This document shows, piece after piece, positions 6,588-13,689 of a DNA stretch of 23,050 nucleotides. Positions within the stretch are counted from its first letter, which is position 1; every line of letters begins with the position of its first letter. Below the pieces are notes generated by a model that was not told the DNA's origin, made no database searches, and saw only the letters and a program-made list of their open reading frames with translations. Both the position numbers and the translations under genes were made by a program. Source of the DNA: an uncultured Fusicatenibacter sp. (GTDB taxonomy: Bacteria; Bacillota; Clostridia; Lachnospirales; Lachnospiraceae); NCBI GenBank assembly GCA_902493585.1, contig CABUPZ010000036.1:1-23050 (forward strand). Reading direction: 5' to 3'.

Positions 6588-7177
6588 CAGTACTCTCCAC
6601 CGTGTTCCTTCAGCCATCGCTCACGCCGCCGGTAATCCGGCAGTACGGAAGCGACAATCTGATAAAACTGCCTGGAATGATTCATCTCCTTCCGATGAGC
6701 CAGTTCATGCACCACTACATAATCCAGGATCTCCTCCGGCATCCGGACAAGCTTCCAGTTAAAATTCAGATTGCCCTTACTGCTGCAGCTGCCCCAGCGT
6801 GTTTTCTGCTCACGGACCGTGATCCTTCCGTAGGTCACTCCCATTTTCTCCGCATAGAAAGCAACTCTCCCGGGAAATACCTTCCGCGCCTCCTGAATCT
6901 TTTCCTCCCGTTCGCCGGGCGTCAATTCCTGCCGCTCCCGCAGTCTCTCCTGGGCGTACAGTTTCTGCTGGTACTGCCGGATCCATCCCTGTTTCTGCCG
7001 GACAAATTCTTCGATCTTTGTGATCGGACAGCGCAGAGGCGCACGCACCACCACCGAACCATCACGGCGGATCTGGATGGCGATACTCTTTCTGTTCGTG
7101 CGTATCAGCTGATAATCCGGCGGGTCGGAAAAACTTCTCTGTCCTTCCTGCCCCGCCGTCTTTTTCTCTTCATTCAT
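6587..7177 (-). CDS. YgjP/SprT-type metallopeptidase-like protein (DUF45)
   Basis: A 196-residue cytoplasmic protein of the YgjP-like (DUF45, PF01863) family. Residues 127-146 hold the family signature RWGSC..KGNLNFNWKL. Residues 157-167 hold HELAHRKEMNH, the zincin motif with zinc ligands H157, H161 and H167 and catalytic E158. The first 85 residues form the usual beta-rich part (YQLIRTNRKSIAIQIRRDG) followed by a charged helix. Members are often annotated M48-like peptidase or UTP pyrophosphatase; the true substrate is uncertain. The start lies 4 bases after the M42 peptidase stop, suggesting translational coupling; its own ribosome site is weak. Confidence 0.88.
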   Translation of the reverse strand: MNEEKKTAGQEGQRSFSDPPDYQLIRTNRKSIAIQIRRDGSVVVRAPLRCPITKIEEFVRQKQGWIRQYQQKLYAQERLRERQELTPGEREEKIQEARKVFPGRVAFYAEKMGVTYGRITVREQKTRWGSCSSKGNLNFNWKLVRMPEEILDYVVVHELAHRKEMNHSRQFYQIVASVLPDYRRRERWLKEHGGEY

Positions 7178-7181
7178 CTGC

Positions 7182-8216
7182 CTATCCCAGATATGCCTGC
7201 AGAAGTTCCAGCGTATTTTTTACACCGTCCCTGTGACTTCTCTCATACCCATGGGAAGCATAGACTCCCAGTCCGATCAGCCCGTGGCGCACATCATGGC
7301 CAGCAGTCAGCGCAGCCTCCGCATCGGAACCGTAATGGGGATAAACATCAACCGCATAGCTCAGCTTCTTCTCCTGCGCAGCTTTCACCAGCGCGGAAAC
7401 CACCTCATAATTGTAAGGTCCACGGCTGTCTTTCGCACAGATGGAGACCATTCGCTCATCACATTCCAGCCCTTCGCCGACGCATCCCATATCCACGGAA
7501 AGGATCTCGGTCACACCTTCCGGAACCGTCGCGGAAGCTCCGTGGCCCACCTCCTCATACACAGTAATATGCTGGTACACGCAGCGTTTCGGAGTAACCT
7601 TTTCCTTCTTCAGATACCGGGCATATCCCAGCAGGATTCCCACGCTCAACTTGTCATCCAGAAAACGGCTCTTGATATATCCGGATTCTGTCACCGTTGT
7701 GCGAGGGTCAAAGCATACGATATCTCCATTGTGGATTCCCAACTGATTCAGGTCTTCTACCGAAGAAACCGGCTCATCCAGCACTGCTTCCACCGTATCC
7801 CAGGTTCTCTTTGTGTCGTTATATTCGCCATTCACATGGATGGACGCGTTCACCAGCTGGCAGGTGGCGGAATACACCTTTCCGGACTTTGTGATGACCC
7901 TGCAGTTCTCCGTCTCCGCGTTGTTGGGGTTCATGCCGCCCAGCGGCGTCATTTTCAGCCTTCCATTACCTTTTCTTTCACATACCATTGCTCCCAGCGT
8001 ATCCGCATGTGCTTCCAGCAGGATGGCATTGTCCTCCTCTTTTCCGCCAAGCTTTACCAGTACCCCGCCTTTTACGGTCTGTACCGGCTCATAGCCCAGC
8101 TTTCTGTATTCTTTCATCAGATAATCCGTCACATTCTGTGTATATCCGGACGGACTGTCGATCGCAAGGATCTTCTGTGTCTCCTCGATAATGTATTCTA
8201 CATAGCTTTTTTTCAT
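7182..8216 (-). CDS. M42 family metallo-aminopeptidase
   Basis: A 344-residue cytoplasmic enzyme of the glutamyl-aminopeptidase/endoglucanase M family (M42) that removes N-terminal residues from peptides, usually as a large tetrahedral dodecamer. Two-metal site residues are visible in order: H70 in LLEAHADT, D187 in SRFLDDK, E221-E222 in VYEEVGHG (catalytic and metal glutamates), D242 in SVDMG, and H322 in ASHGYERSH. Length is typical. The start at 8216 (MKKSYVEYI) follows GGGAGA at a good distance; an in-frame extension upstream overlaps the previous gene and is rejected. It follows the oxidoreductase gene by 20 bases and is followed at 4 bases by the YgjP-like gene, so the three are probably one operon for peptide and metabolite turnover, though no shared pathway is clear. 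Confidence 0.93.
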   Translation of the reverse strand: MKKSYVEYIIEETQKILAIDSPSGYTQNVTDYLMKEYRKLGYEPVQTVKGGVLVKLGGKEEDNAILLEAHADTLGAMVCERKGNGRLKMTPLGGMNPNNAETENCRVITKSGKVYSATCQLVNASIHVNGEYNDTKRTWDTVEAVLDEPVSSVEDLNQLGIHNGDIVCFDPRTTVTESGYIKSRFLDDKLSVGILLGYARYLKKEKVTPKRCVYQHITVYEEVGHGASATVPEGVTEILSVDMGCVGEGLECDERMVSICAKDSRGPYNYEVVSALVKAAQEKKLSYAVDVYPHYGSDAEAALTAGHDVRHGLIGLGVYASHGYERSHRDGVKNTLELLQAYLG

Positions 8217-8236
8217 CTTCCAGTCTCCCTTTTTTG

Positions 8237-9226
8237 TTACTTTTCCATCGGATAAATGATGCCCCAGGATTTTCTCAGGCGGTCCATCAGTTCCATGATC
8301 CGGATCGTCTCTGCATGAGGCATCTGCGGACACTCCTTCCAGCCTTTTTCCAGCGCCTCTTTGCACGCCAGAACTTCATACTCATATCCATTGATCTGCT
8401 CCGGCACCGGAATCGTGCGGATACAGGTACGGCTCAGGTCAAAGATCCGGATTTCCTCCGGATTGTTGATATTCTGCACTTCGATATAACCCTTGTCCCC
8501 GTTGATCACGCCAAGGCGGTCTGACTGCACCATCATGGAACTGTACAGCACGGCCATCCTTCCATCCTCAAAAGTCAGGGTGATGCTGTTCTGCGCATCC
8601 ACACCGGTCTCCCATTTTACACAGGCGGAGGAAACCTCTCGGATCTTCTCCGGGAATGTCATACACGCAAAATTAATCGGATAAACGCCCAGATCCAGCA
8701 GCGCTCCGCCGCAAAGATCCGGGTTTGTCATCCGCTCCACGTGTGTGATCGGGTAGCCCAGGTTGGCGCTCAATGAAGTGACTTTTCCAATCACACCGCT
8801 GTCGATCAGATCCAGGATCATCTGACGGCTTGGCATATAACGGGGCCAGATCGCTTCGGTCAGAAGCAGGCCTTTCTCTTCTGCAAACGCAGTCAGGTCT
8901 TTCGCCTGTTCCGCGTTCATCGTAAACGCCTTCTCACAGAGTACGTTTTTCCCATGCGCCAGCGCCAGTTTCGCATGTTCGTAGTGCATGGAATGAGGCG
9001 TTGCCACATAAACCAGATTCACAGCCGGATCGCTGACCAGTTCCTCATAGGAACCATATGCTTTCGCAAATCCCTGCTCTTTCGCAAAAGCCTCCGCACG
9101 GGACAGTGCTCGTGCGCCTACCGCATAGGGTTCCACGTCTTCTCCTCTTTCCTGCAGGCCGCGCACCGCTGCCGCCATCGACCGGGCGATGTTGCCTGCT
9201 CCCAGGATTGCTACTTTCATCTTCAT
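8237..9226 (-). CDS. Gfo/Idh/MocA family NAD(P)-dependent oxidoreductase
   Basis: A 329-residue cytoplasmic dehydrogenase. The N-terminal Rossmann fold has VAILGAGNIARSM (residues 5-17) and YVATPHSMHYEH. The family's EKA motif (CEKAFTMN, E98-K99) contributes the catalytic lysine. WPRYMPSR and GGALLDLGVYPINFA follow, as in the dihydrodiol-dehydrogenase/glucose-fructose-oxidoreductase branch. The C-terminal alpha/beta domain carries the substrate pocket. Sugars or cyclitols are typical substrates, but the exact one cannot be read from the sequence. Two in-frame ATGs (9226, 9220) exist; the first lies 8 bases after GGAG. It is the first gene of the minus-strand run. A possible -10 TATAAT lies at 9280-9285, without a good -35. 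Confidence 0.9.
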   Translation of the reverse strand: MKMKVAILGAGNIARSMAAAVRGLQERGEDVEPYAVGARALSRAEAFAKEQGFAKAYGSYEELVSDPAVNLVYVATPHSMHYEHAKLALAHGKNVLCEKAFTMNAEQAKDLTAFAEEKGLLLTEAIWPRYMPSRQMILDLIDSGVIGKVTSLSANLGYPITHVERMTNPDLCGGALLDLGVYPINFACMTFPEKIREVSSACVKWETGVDAQNSITLTFEDGRMAVLYSSMMVQSDRLGVINGDKGYIEVQNINNPEEIRIFDLSRTCIRTIPVPEQINGYEYEVLACKEALEKGWKECPQMPHAETIRIMELMDRLRKSWGIIYPMEK

Positions 9227-9279
9227 CTTTTTATCTCCTTTTTCTACCCGCGGAATTTTTTCACAAAACCTTTGGTGAA

Positions 9280-9285
9280 ATTATA
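9280..9285 (-). promoter_or_regulatory. Possible -10 box for the oxidoreductase operon
   Basis: A perfect TATAAT on the minus strand lies 54 bases before the oxidoreductase start. The hexamer 17 bases upstream (TGGCAT) is a poor -35. The overlapping plus strand also has TATACT (9282-9287) with TTTCAC 17 bases upstream, so direction is uncertain. Confidence 0.3.
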
Positions 9286-9333
9286 CTACAGATCGGCGGC
9301 AAATGCCAGTAGATTCCTGGGGCTGGGGGGGAC

Positions 9334-9387
9334 GAAATCCGCCAGGGGCAGGTGGTCTGCATGGACGACGGGCGGCTGGCGGATTTC
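9334..9387. repeat. Perfect 12-bp inverted repeat in intergenic DNA
   Basis: GAAATCCGCCAG (9334-9345) is repeated perfectly inverted at 9376-9387, with a G-rich 30-base loop. The plus strand here is G-rich, opposite to the surrounding minus-strand genes. A short plus-strand open frame runs 9313-9451, without a start or ribosome site I would trust. It could be a structured RNA, an operator or a gene remnant. Confidence 0.6.
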
Positions 9388-9438
9388 TGGTCGTTGGAAA
9401 CGGGAGTTTGTAAGGTCCGGTATAGAAAACATGAAGAT

Positions 9439-9636
9439 TTAGGTGGAATGTGAATGGTGCGATGTCGGAGTATTTTTTTGCTGGATGGAGGGGGTTCGTT
9501 TTTTTCGGATGTGTGTGATTGCCAGGGTGACAAGTTGTATGCAGCCGATGATGATGGTCAGCAGCAGGGCATAGATGATCAGCAGGATCAGCCGTACTGC
9601 GTTGAGTATACCGGTTATAAATGTGTTTTCTGTCAT
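9439..9636 (-). CDS. Small single-pass membrane protein, unknown function
   Basis: A 65-residue hypothetical protein. Residues ~8-37 form a hydrophobic membrane segment (ILNAVRLILLIIYALLLTIII and on to ITH), followed by a basic IRKKR stop-transfer and a polar tail rich in Ser, Thr, His and Pro. The start at 9636 lies 9 bases after GGAGG, a strong ribosome site, which is the main reason to call it; a longer in-frame start at 9660 lacks this support. It stands alone, between the oxidoreductase operon and the beta-glucosidase gene, with hairpins on both sides. Size and layout fit either a small membrane regulator or a toxin-like peptide; neither is shown. Confidence 0.6.
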   Translation of the reverse strand: MTENTFITGILNAVRLILLIIYALLLTIIIGCIQLVTLAITHIRKKRTPSIQQKNTPTSHHSHST

Positions 9637-9680
9637 GTTTTTTGGCCTCCATTTCCTCATAATATGGTATTCCTATCTTC

Positions 9681-9701
9681 CGGAATTGTGCAACAGTTCC
9701 G
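9681..9701. other. Hairpin upstream of the small membrane protein gene
   Basis: CGGAA (9681-9685) pairs with TTCCG (9697-9701), with an inner TGT/ACA pairing. It lies in the leader region of the small gene at 9439-9636. Role unknown. Confidence 0.35.
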
Positions 9702-9724
9702 ACAGATATTCTTTCTTTGCAGAA

Positions 9725-9776
9725 CCGGCACTTTCGTGGGCCAGGAGGCCTTGTCCTCGAAAGTGCCGGCTGTTTT
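9725..9776 (+). terminator. Strong 12-bp hairpin with T run on the plus strand
   Basis: CCGGCACTTTCG (9725-9736) pairs perfectly with 9758-9769. An inner GGCC/GGCC stem lies in the loop, and CTGTTTTT follows on the plus strand. It is a typical intrinsic terminator in plus orientation, yet no plus-strand gene is recognised upstream. On the minus strand it lacks a T run but may still protect the 3' end of the beta-glucosidase mRNA. Confidence 0.6.
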
Positions 9777-9819
9777 TGAAGTTCTGTTATTATTTTAGGA
9801 AATTTGGAGGTTTTTTTCC

Positions 9820-9888
9820 ATCGACTGAGGTTACATTTGCCCTGCAAAGCTTACATTTTTGTAATGGAAGTTCTCTGAATCAGTCGAT
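9820..9888. repeat. Nested inverted repeats at the 3' end of the beta-glucosidase gene
   Basis: ATCGACTGA (9820-9828) pairs perfectly with TCAGTCGAT (9880-9888), which includes the stop codon of the gene. Between them lie two smaller stems, TTTGC/GCAAA and TTACA/TGTAA, giving a possible three-way junction. No T run follows on the minus strand. Confidence 0.5.
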
Positions 9889-12291
9889 TTTCAGGATCAT
9901 TTCCAGGATTCTCCGGGCGCAGAGCCGGATCTCTTCTTTTGTAATATAACCTTTTTCCAGTGCTTCCATCACGCGCTCCGGATAGCCGTTTGCCATCTTG
10001 ATGTCGTTTCCGGCTTTTGCTTCCCGGTAATGTTCTCCGTGGGTCCACCAGTCGGTGGTCACAATTCCCCGGAAGCCCCATTCGCCGCGGAGGATGTTGG
10101 TCAGCAGGTCTTTGCTCTCGGACGTATGTACGCCGTTGACCAGATTGTACGAGGACATGATCGTATACGGATCTGCTTCCTTTACGATAATCTCAAAAGC
10201 CTTCAGATAGATTTCTCTTGCCGCCCGCTCGGAAACTCTGGAATCGCTGTCTTTTCTGTCTGTCTCTTTGTTGTTGAACGCAAAATGCTTTACGCTGGCT
10301 CCGATATGCTGGGACTGAATGCCCCGCACAGCCGCGGCGCCGGTCTTTCCTGCCACCAGCGGATCTTCCGAGTAATACTCAAAGTTTCTTCCGCACAGGG
10401 GGCTTCTGTGAATGTTGACTGCCGGAGTCAGCCAGATTCCGATGTTGTTTTCCTTAACCTCTTTCGCGCCGGCTTCGCCCACTGCCTCTGCGGCTTCCGG
10501 GTCCCAGGTACATGCCACCAGCGTCGCGCAGGGCCATGCAGTGGTCGTCACGCCGCACTGTGGCTGGATCCGGAGACCTGCCGGGCCGTCTGCCGTCATG
10601 ACATTGGGAACTCCGTATTCCGGAAGATTTCCCATTCCATAGGTATTCGCAACCCCTGTGTTCGGCTGTCCGCCCAGCAGATGAACCATCTCTTCCTCGG
10701 ACAGCTGATCCAGAAACGCATCCATGTCTGCGCGGCCTTCCGCCACATCGATCAGCAGGATCCTGTCTTCCTGTCCCATCCGGCTGTTCCGGCTGATAGC
10801 CCGGACCGCAGGCGTGATTCCTTCCAGTGTACCGAGATCCTGCCGCTCCAAGCCCGGCTCTTCCTCATACTCGCCGGTCTGCAGTGTCTCATAACTTCCG
10901 TCTGCCAGCATCCGTCTGGTCAGTTTTTTCGGTTCCAGCTGTCTGGTCAGCTGTTCCGTTACGGTATCCTGCTCCACCTCATACTCAAAAAATTCAATTC
11001 TTTCTGCATCTCTCACAGAATTTCCCACGTAGAAGCAGTAGGAGCCTTTTTCCAGAACCCATGCAGATTCCGCAACTTTTCCGGTGTCATCATAGGACGC
11101 CATCTGAGCCGCCGGAAAACGAAGCTCGATTTTCTGGCTTTCTCCCGGTTTCAGCATTCTTGTCTTTTTATAGGCTGCCAGCACCTTCGCCGGTTTGCCC
11201 AGTTTTCCCTGTGGCGCTCCGTAATAAATCTGGACAACCTCACGTCCTTCCCGGTCGCCGGTGTTGTTTACTTCCACAAGGAAACGGATCCAGCCGTCCA
11301 TCGCGTCTGTTTCCAGCGTATAGATCCGGAAAGTGGTATAGGACAATCCGTAGCCGAACGGATAGTTGACTTTCTCCGCCGCCCCCGGAATCGTCTCAAA
11401 GTAACGGTAACCCACATAGATATCATCGGTATATTCCACATAATTTCTGGACTCATGGAAATTCGCGCTGGACGGATAGTCTTCCAGAGACGCCGCAAAG
11501 GTATCAGTCAGCTTTCCGGAAGGATTCACATCGCCGCAGAGGATATCCGCCGCAGCCAATCCCCCTTCCATGCCTCCCTGCCATGCCATCAGGACAGACG
11601 GAATCCGGTCGTCATCTTTGAACCAGGAGGTATCCACCATTCCTCCCACATTGAGGACGACCGCTACCTTTGCAAAGTTTTCCCGGACCGTCTCGATCAT
11701 CTTCTTCTCTGCCTCTGTCAGATAAAAATCTCCGTTTTCAAAAATCGACTGGCTGAGGCTCTTCTGACGCACCTCGTCCTCAAACAGCTGGTAGCCTTCC
11801 TCCTGTGTGGAGCAGGTACGATCCCAGCCCTCGCCGGAAAAGCGGCTGATGCTGATGATCGCCGTATCGGTGAACGCTTTCGCCCGAGCCAGCAGTCCTT
11901 CGGGAATTTCCGGCTCCCTGGTCATTCCCGGCAGCGCGCCTTCGGCGTACTGTTTTTCCATTTCTTTCTGATAAAATGCGGCGAGATCATGAAGCAGCTC
12001 CACTTTTCCCTCCTGTTCTTTGATCTTCATTCCCTCATACAGATTGCGGACATAGGCAACTGTAACATCGCCGCTGCCGCCGCCTCCTTTGACATAGTCA
12101 ATGGTTCCCTTGCCGAACAGCGCCACTTTGGTTCCCTTCGCCAGGGGAAGCAGTCCTGTCGCATTTTTCAGCAGTACCATTCCTTCTCCCGCTGTCTTTC
12201 TGGACAGTTCGATGTGCTCCGCACTGCCTGTTACTTTTTTGCTGCCGAGGGGCAGATTCGGCTGGTATAAAATTCTCTGCCATTTTCCCAT
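9880..12291 (-). CDS. GH3 beta-glucosidase with permuted domain order
   Basis: An 803-residue glycoside hydrolase family 3 enzyme without signal peptide, so cytoplasmic, likely splitting beta-glucosides taken up by the cell. The domains are in swapped order. Residues ~25-300 are the alpha/beta-sandwich (GH3 C-terminal) domain (GEGMVLLKNATGLLPL). Residues ~325-440 are a fibronectin III-like domain (VEVNNTGDREGREVVQIY). Residues ~515-803 are the TIM-barrel domain usually found first (PNVMTADGPAGLR, GRNFEYYSEDPLVAG, SVKHFAFNN). The nucleophile is probably D747 in VTTDWW. Permuted GH3 enzymes are known from Butyrivibrio and Ruminococcus. The start lies 9 bases after AGGAGG. It appears to be a single-gene unit; no sugar transporter is adjacent, and I found no confident promoter or cre site. 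Confidence 0.93.
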   Translation of the reverse strand: MGKWQRILYQPNLPLGSKKVTGSAEHIELSRKTAGEGMVLLKNATGLLPLAKGTKVALFGKGTIDYVKGGGGSGDVTVAYVRNLYEGMKIKEQEGKVELLHDLAAFYQKEMEKQYAEGALPGMTREPEIPEGLLARAKAFTDTAIISISRFSGEGWDRTCSTQEEGYQLFEDEVRQKSLSQSIFENGDFYLTEAEKKMIETVRENFAKVAVVLNVGGMVDTSWFKDDDRIPSVLMAWQGGMEGGLAAADILCGDVNPSGKLTDTFAASLEDYPSSANFHESRNYVEYTDDIYVGYRYFETIPGAAEKVNYPFGYGLSYTTFRIYTLETDAMDGWIRFLVEVNNTGDREGREVVQIYYGAPQGKLGKPAKVLAAYKKTRMLKPGESQKIELRFPAAQMASYDDTGKVAESAWVLEKGSYCFYVGNSVRDAERIEFFEYEVEQDTVTEQLTRQLEPKKLTRRMLADGSYETLQTGEYEEEPGLERQDLGTLEGITPAVRAISRNSRMGQEDRILLIDVAEGRADMDAFLDQLSEEEMVHLLGGQPNTGVANTYGMGNLPEYGVPNVMTADGPAGLRIQPQCGVTTTAWPCATLVACTWDPEAAEAVGEAGAKEVKENNIGIWLTPAVNIHRSPLCGRNFEYYSEDPLVAGKTGAAAVRGIQSQHIGASVKHFAFNNKETDRKDSDSRVSERAAREIYLKAFEIIVKEADPYTIMSSYNLVNGVHTSESKDLLTNILRGEWGFRGIVTTDWWTHGEHYREAKAGNDIKMANGYPERVMEALEKGYITKEEIRLCARRILEMILKID

Positions 12292-12690
12292 AAGTTTTGT
12301 CCTCCTGTTATGTTTTCCCGCAGCAGTTCTTCCATTCGCCTTTTCTTCTTGTATGAACCGCTGTTTTTCCCTGCATTTTTAAAATTGTTTTTATGCATTT
12401 TCCGGATCGATTCCGTTACTATCAGCATAACGCAAATGGGCGGAAAGAACTATAATACTTTTGCTAAATAATAACACTTTTTTGTCTTTTTGATTGATCA
12501 AACAGGTGGTTTGTTCTTTACTTTCAACAGCAGTATATCTATAATGTTCTAAGAATGATTCTGCTGTATCTGTCAGACGAATTTGATTGGTTTTGGCTGT
12601 TTCTTTTGGCCGTTTGCTTTTTATTTCATTGCTTTTTTGATTGCATTTTGTGTTTTAATTGTATTTTTAATTGAGAAATGGGGATTTGAA
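12292..12690. other. Divergent intergenic region between beta-glucosidase and hydrolase genes
   Basis: About 400 AT-rich bases. They hold the beta-glucosidase ribosome site (12301-12307 region), the hydrolase promoter (12517-12545) and its enclosing inverted repeat. They also hold several T/A tracts. I see no convincing minus-strand promoter, RNA gene or further coding region. A TATAAT at 12451-12456 on the plus strand lacks a -35. Confidence 0.5.
12517..12545 (+). promoter_or_regulatory. Promoter of the hydrolase gene, enclosed by an inverted repeat
   Basis: TTTACT (12517-12522), a 17-base spacer and TATAAT (12540-12545). ACAGCAG (12527-12533) and CTGCTGT (12561-12567) form a perfect 7-bp inverted repeat around the -10 box and predicted start near 12552, a position fit for an operator. 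The leader is about 139 bases. Confidence 0.55.
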
Positions 12691-13605
12691 ATGGAATTTT
12701 TTCAGGTGGAGAAACTAACGGATCATGTGACGAGGATTTCCGGGCTTATTTCGGAGTATCTGTATCTGGTGGAGGGGTCGGAGCGGGCTTTGTTGATTGA
12801 TTCCGGATGCGGCGCTGGAGATATCCGCTCTTTTGTTGAATCGCTTACATCGCTTCCTTTGTCGGTGGTTCTGACGCATGGACATTATGATCATGCCGGA
12901 GGGGCTGGCAGATTTGAAGAGGTTTGGATCAATTCTGTGGAACTGAAACCTACGCCGATCCATTATGACCGGTCTCAAACTTTCGAAAAGCTGAAGGCGT
13001 GGCATCCTTCTCTCCGGGTGGAGGATATGTCGCCGGATTCCGTTTTTTGTCTTGACAACGAATCTTCTGGTGACGATGGCTTCGGTGCTTTCCCGTCTGA
13101 CTGCAGTGTTTCTGCTTTGGACGGGTCAGGAAAAGCTTCTGTCCTCTGTCATCCTTTGACTGCGGGCATGCAGTTTTCTCTTGGCGGGATTTCTGTGGAA
13201 GCGATTCCCTGCCCCGGACATACGCCGGGAACTTTTTGTATGCTGATCGTGGAGGATCGTCTGCTTCTGACCGGAGATGCCTGCCATTCGATCAGTTATC
13301 TTTTCTTTGACAACGCACTTTCCATTGAAGAATACCTGGAAAATCTGTGTATTCTGAAACAGCAGGAGGAACGCTGGGATTCTCTGCTTCTCTCACATCC
13401 GATCGGTGCGGCTCCAAAGAGTATGCTGGATGAGGTAATCCATCTGTGCGATGAGATCCTGAAAGGAGCAACGGATGAGGTACCTTATGATTATCAGGGA
13501 AAACCTGCCTTTATCGCAAAAGCAGTGGATGAAAATATGCTGCGCAGAGACGGGGTATATGGAAATATCATCTTCCGCAAAGACAAGCTGCGGAAAAAGC
13601 ATTGA
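12691..13605 (+). CDS. Metallo-beta-lactamase-fold hydrolase
   Basis: A 304-residue cytoplasmic hydrolase of the metallo-beta-lactamase superfamily, glyoxalase II-like branch. The signature LTHGHYDHAGG gives H63, H65, D67 and H68. Further metal ligands are H177 in PCPGHTPGT and D196 in LLTGDACHS, with a last histidine in LLLSHPIG. Its substrate cannot be told from sequence. Residues ~110-155 (acidic, Ser/Asp-rich) look like an insertion between the H-x-H-x-D-H strand and the GHTPG strand. The ATG at 12691 is preceded by GGGGA at 7 bases. An in-frame TTG at 12583 would add 36 very hydrophobic, T-rich-coded residues; this is less likely, though a membrane anchor cannot be excluded. It is transcribed against all its neighbours as a single gene. 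Confidence 0.85.
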   Translation: MEFFQVEKLTDHVTRISGLISEYLYLVEGSERALLIDSGCGAGDIRSFVESLTSLPLSVVLTHGHYDHAGGAGRFEEVWINSVELKPTPIHYDRSQTFEKLKAWHPSLRVEDMSPDSVFCLDNESSGDDGFGAFPSDCSVSALDGSGKASVLCHPLTAGMQFSLGGISVEAIPCPGHTPGTFCMLIVEDRLLLTGDACHSISYLFFDNALSIEEYLENLCILKQQEERWDSLLLSHPIGAAPKSMLDEVIHLCDEILKGATDEVPYDYQGKPAFIAKAVDENMLRRDGVYGNIIFRKDKLRKKH

Positions 13606-13618
13606 CTGGAATAATAAA

Positions 13619-13657
13619 AATAGCCGTCGGCCTTATCCTCACAGGTCGACGGTTATT
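13619..13657. terminator. Bidirectional terminator between hydrolase and kinase genes
   Basis: The stem CCGTCG (13624-13629)/CGACGG (13647-13652) is extended by AATA/TATT pairs. On the minus strand it is followed by a TATTTTTATTATT tract (13612-13620 region), ending the phosphate operon; on the plus strand it follows the hydrolase stop by 14 bases. Confidence 0.75.
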
Positions 13658-13689
13658 CATTTTCAGCATACTCATTAAGGCGAATTGCA

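Noticed and set aside
9281..9847. A 188-codon minus-strand frame across the hairpin zone
   Set aside because: Low-complexity Pro/Arg/His-rich translation that overlaps two hairpins and the better-supported 65-residue gene in another frame.
10030..12270. A 746-codon plus-strand open frame opposite the beta-glucosidase gene
   Set aside because: It is the antisense of a clear GH3 gene, with no ribosome site and a composition typical of a shadow frame (many Arg, His, Phe, Ser).
12231..12428. A 65-codon minus-strand frame overlapping the beta-glucosidase start
   Set aside because: It runs out of frame through that gene's ribosome site, has weak start signals, and its sequence has no recognisable feature.
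12583..12690. A TTG-initiated hydrophobic N-terminal extension of the hydrolase
   Set aside because: T-rich spacer DNA gives hydrophobic residues by default; the ATG at 12691 has a ribosome site and matches the family start.
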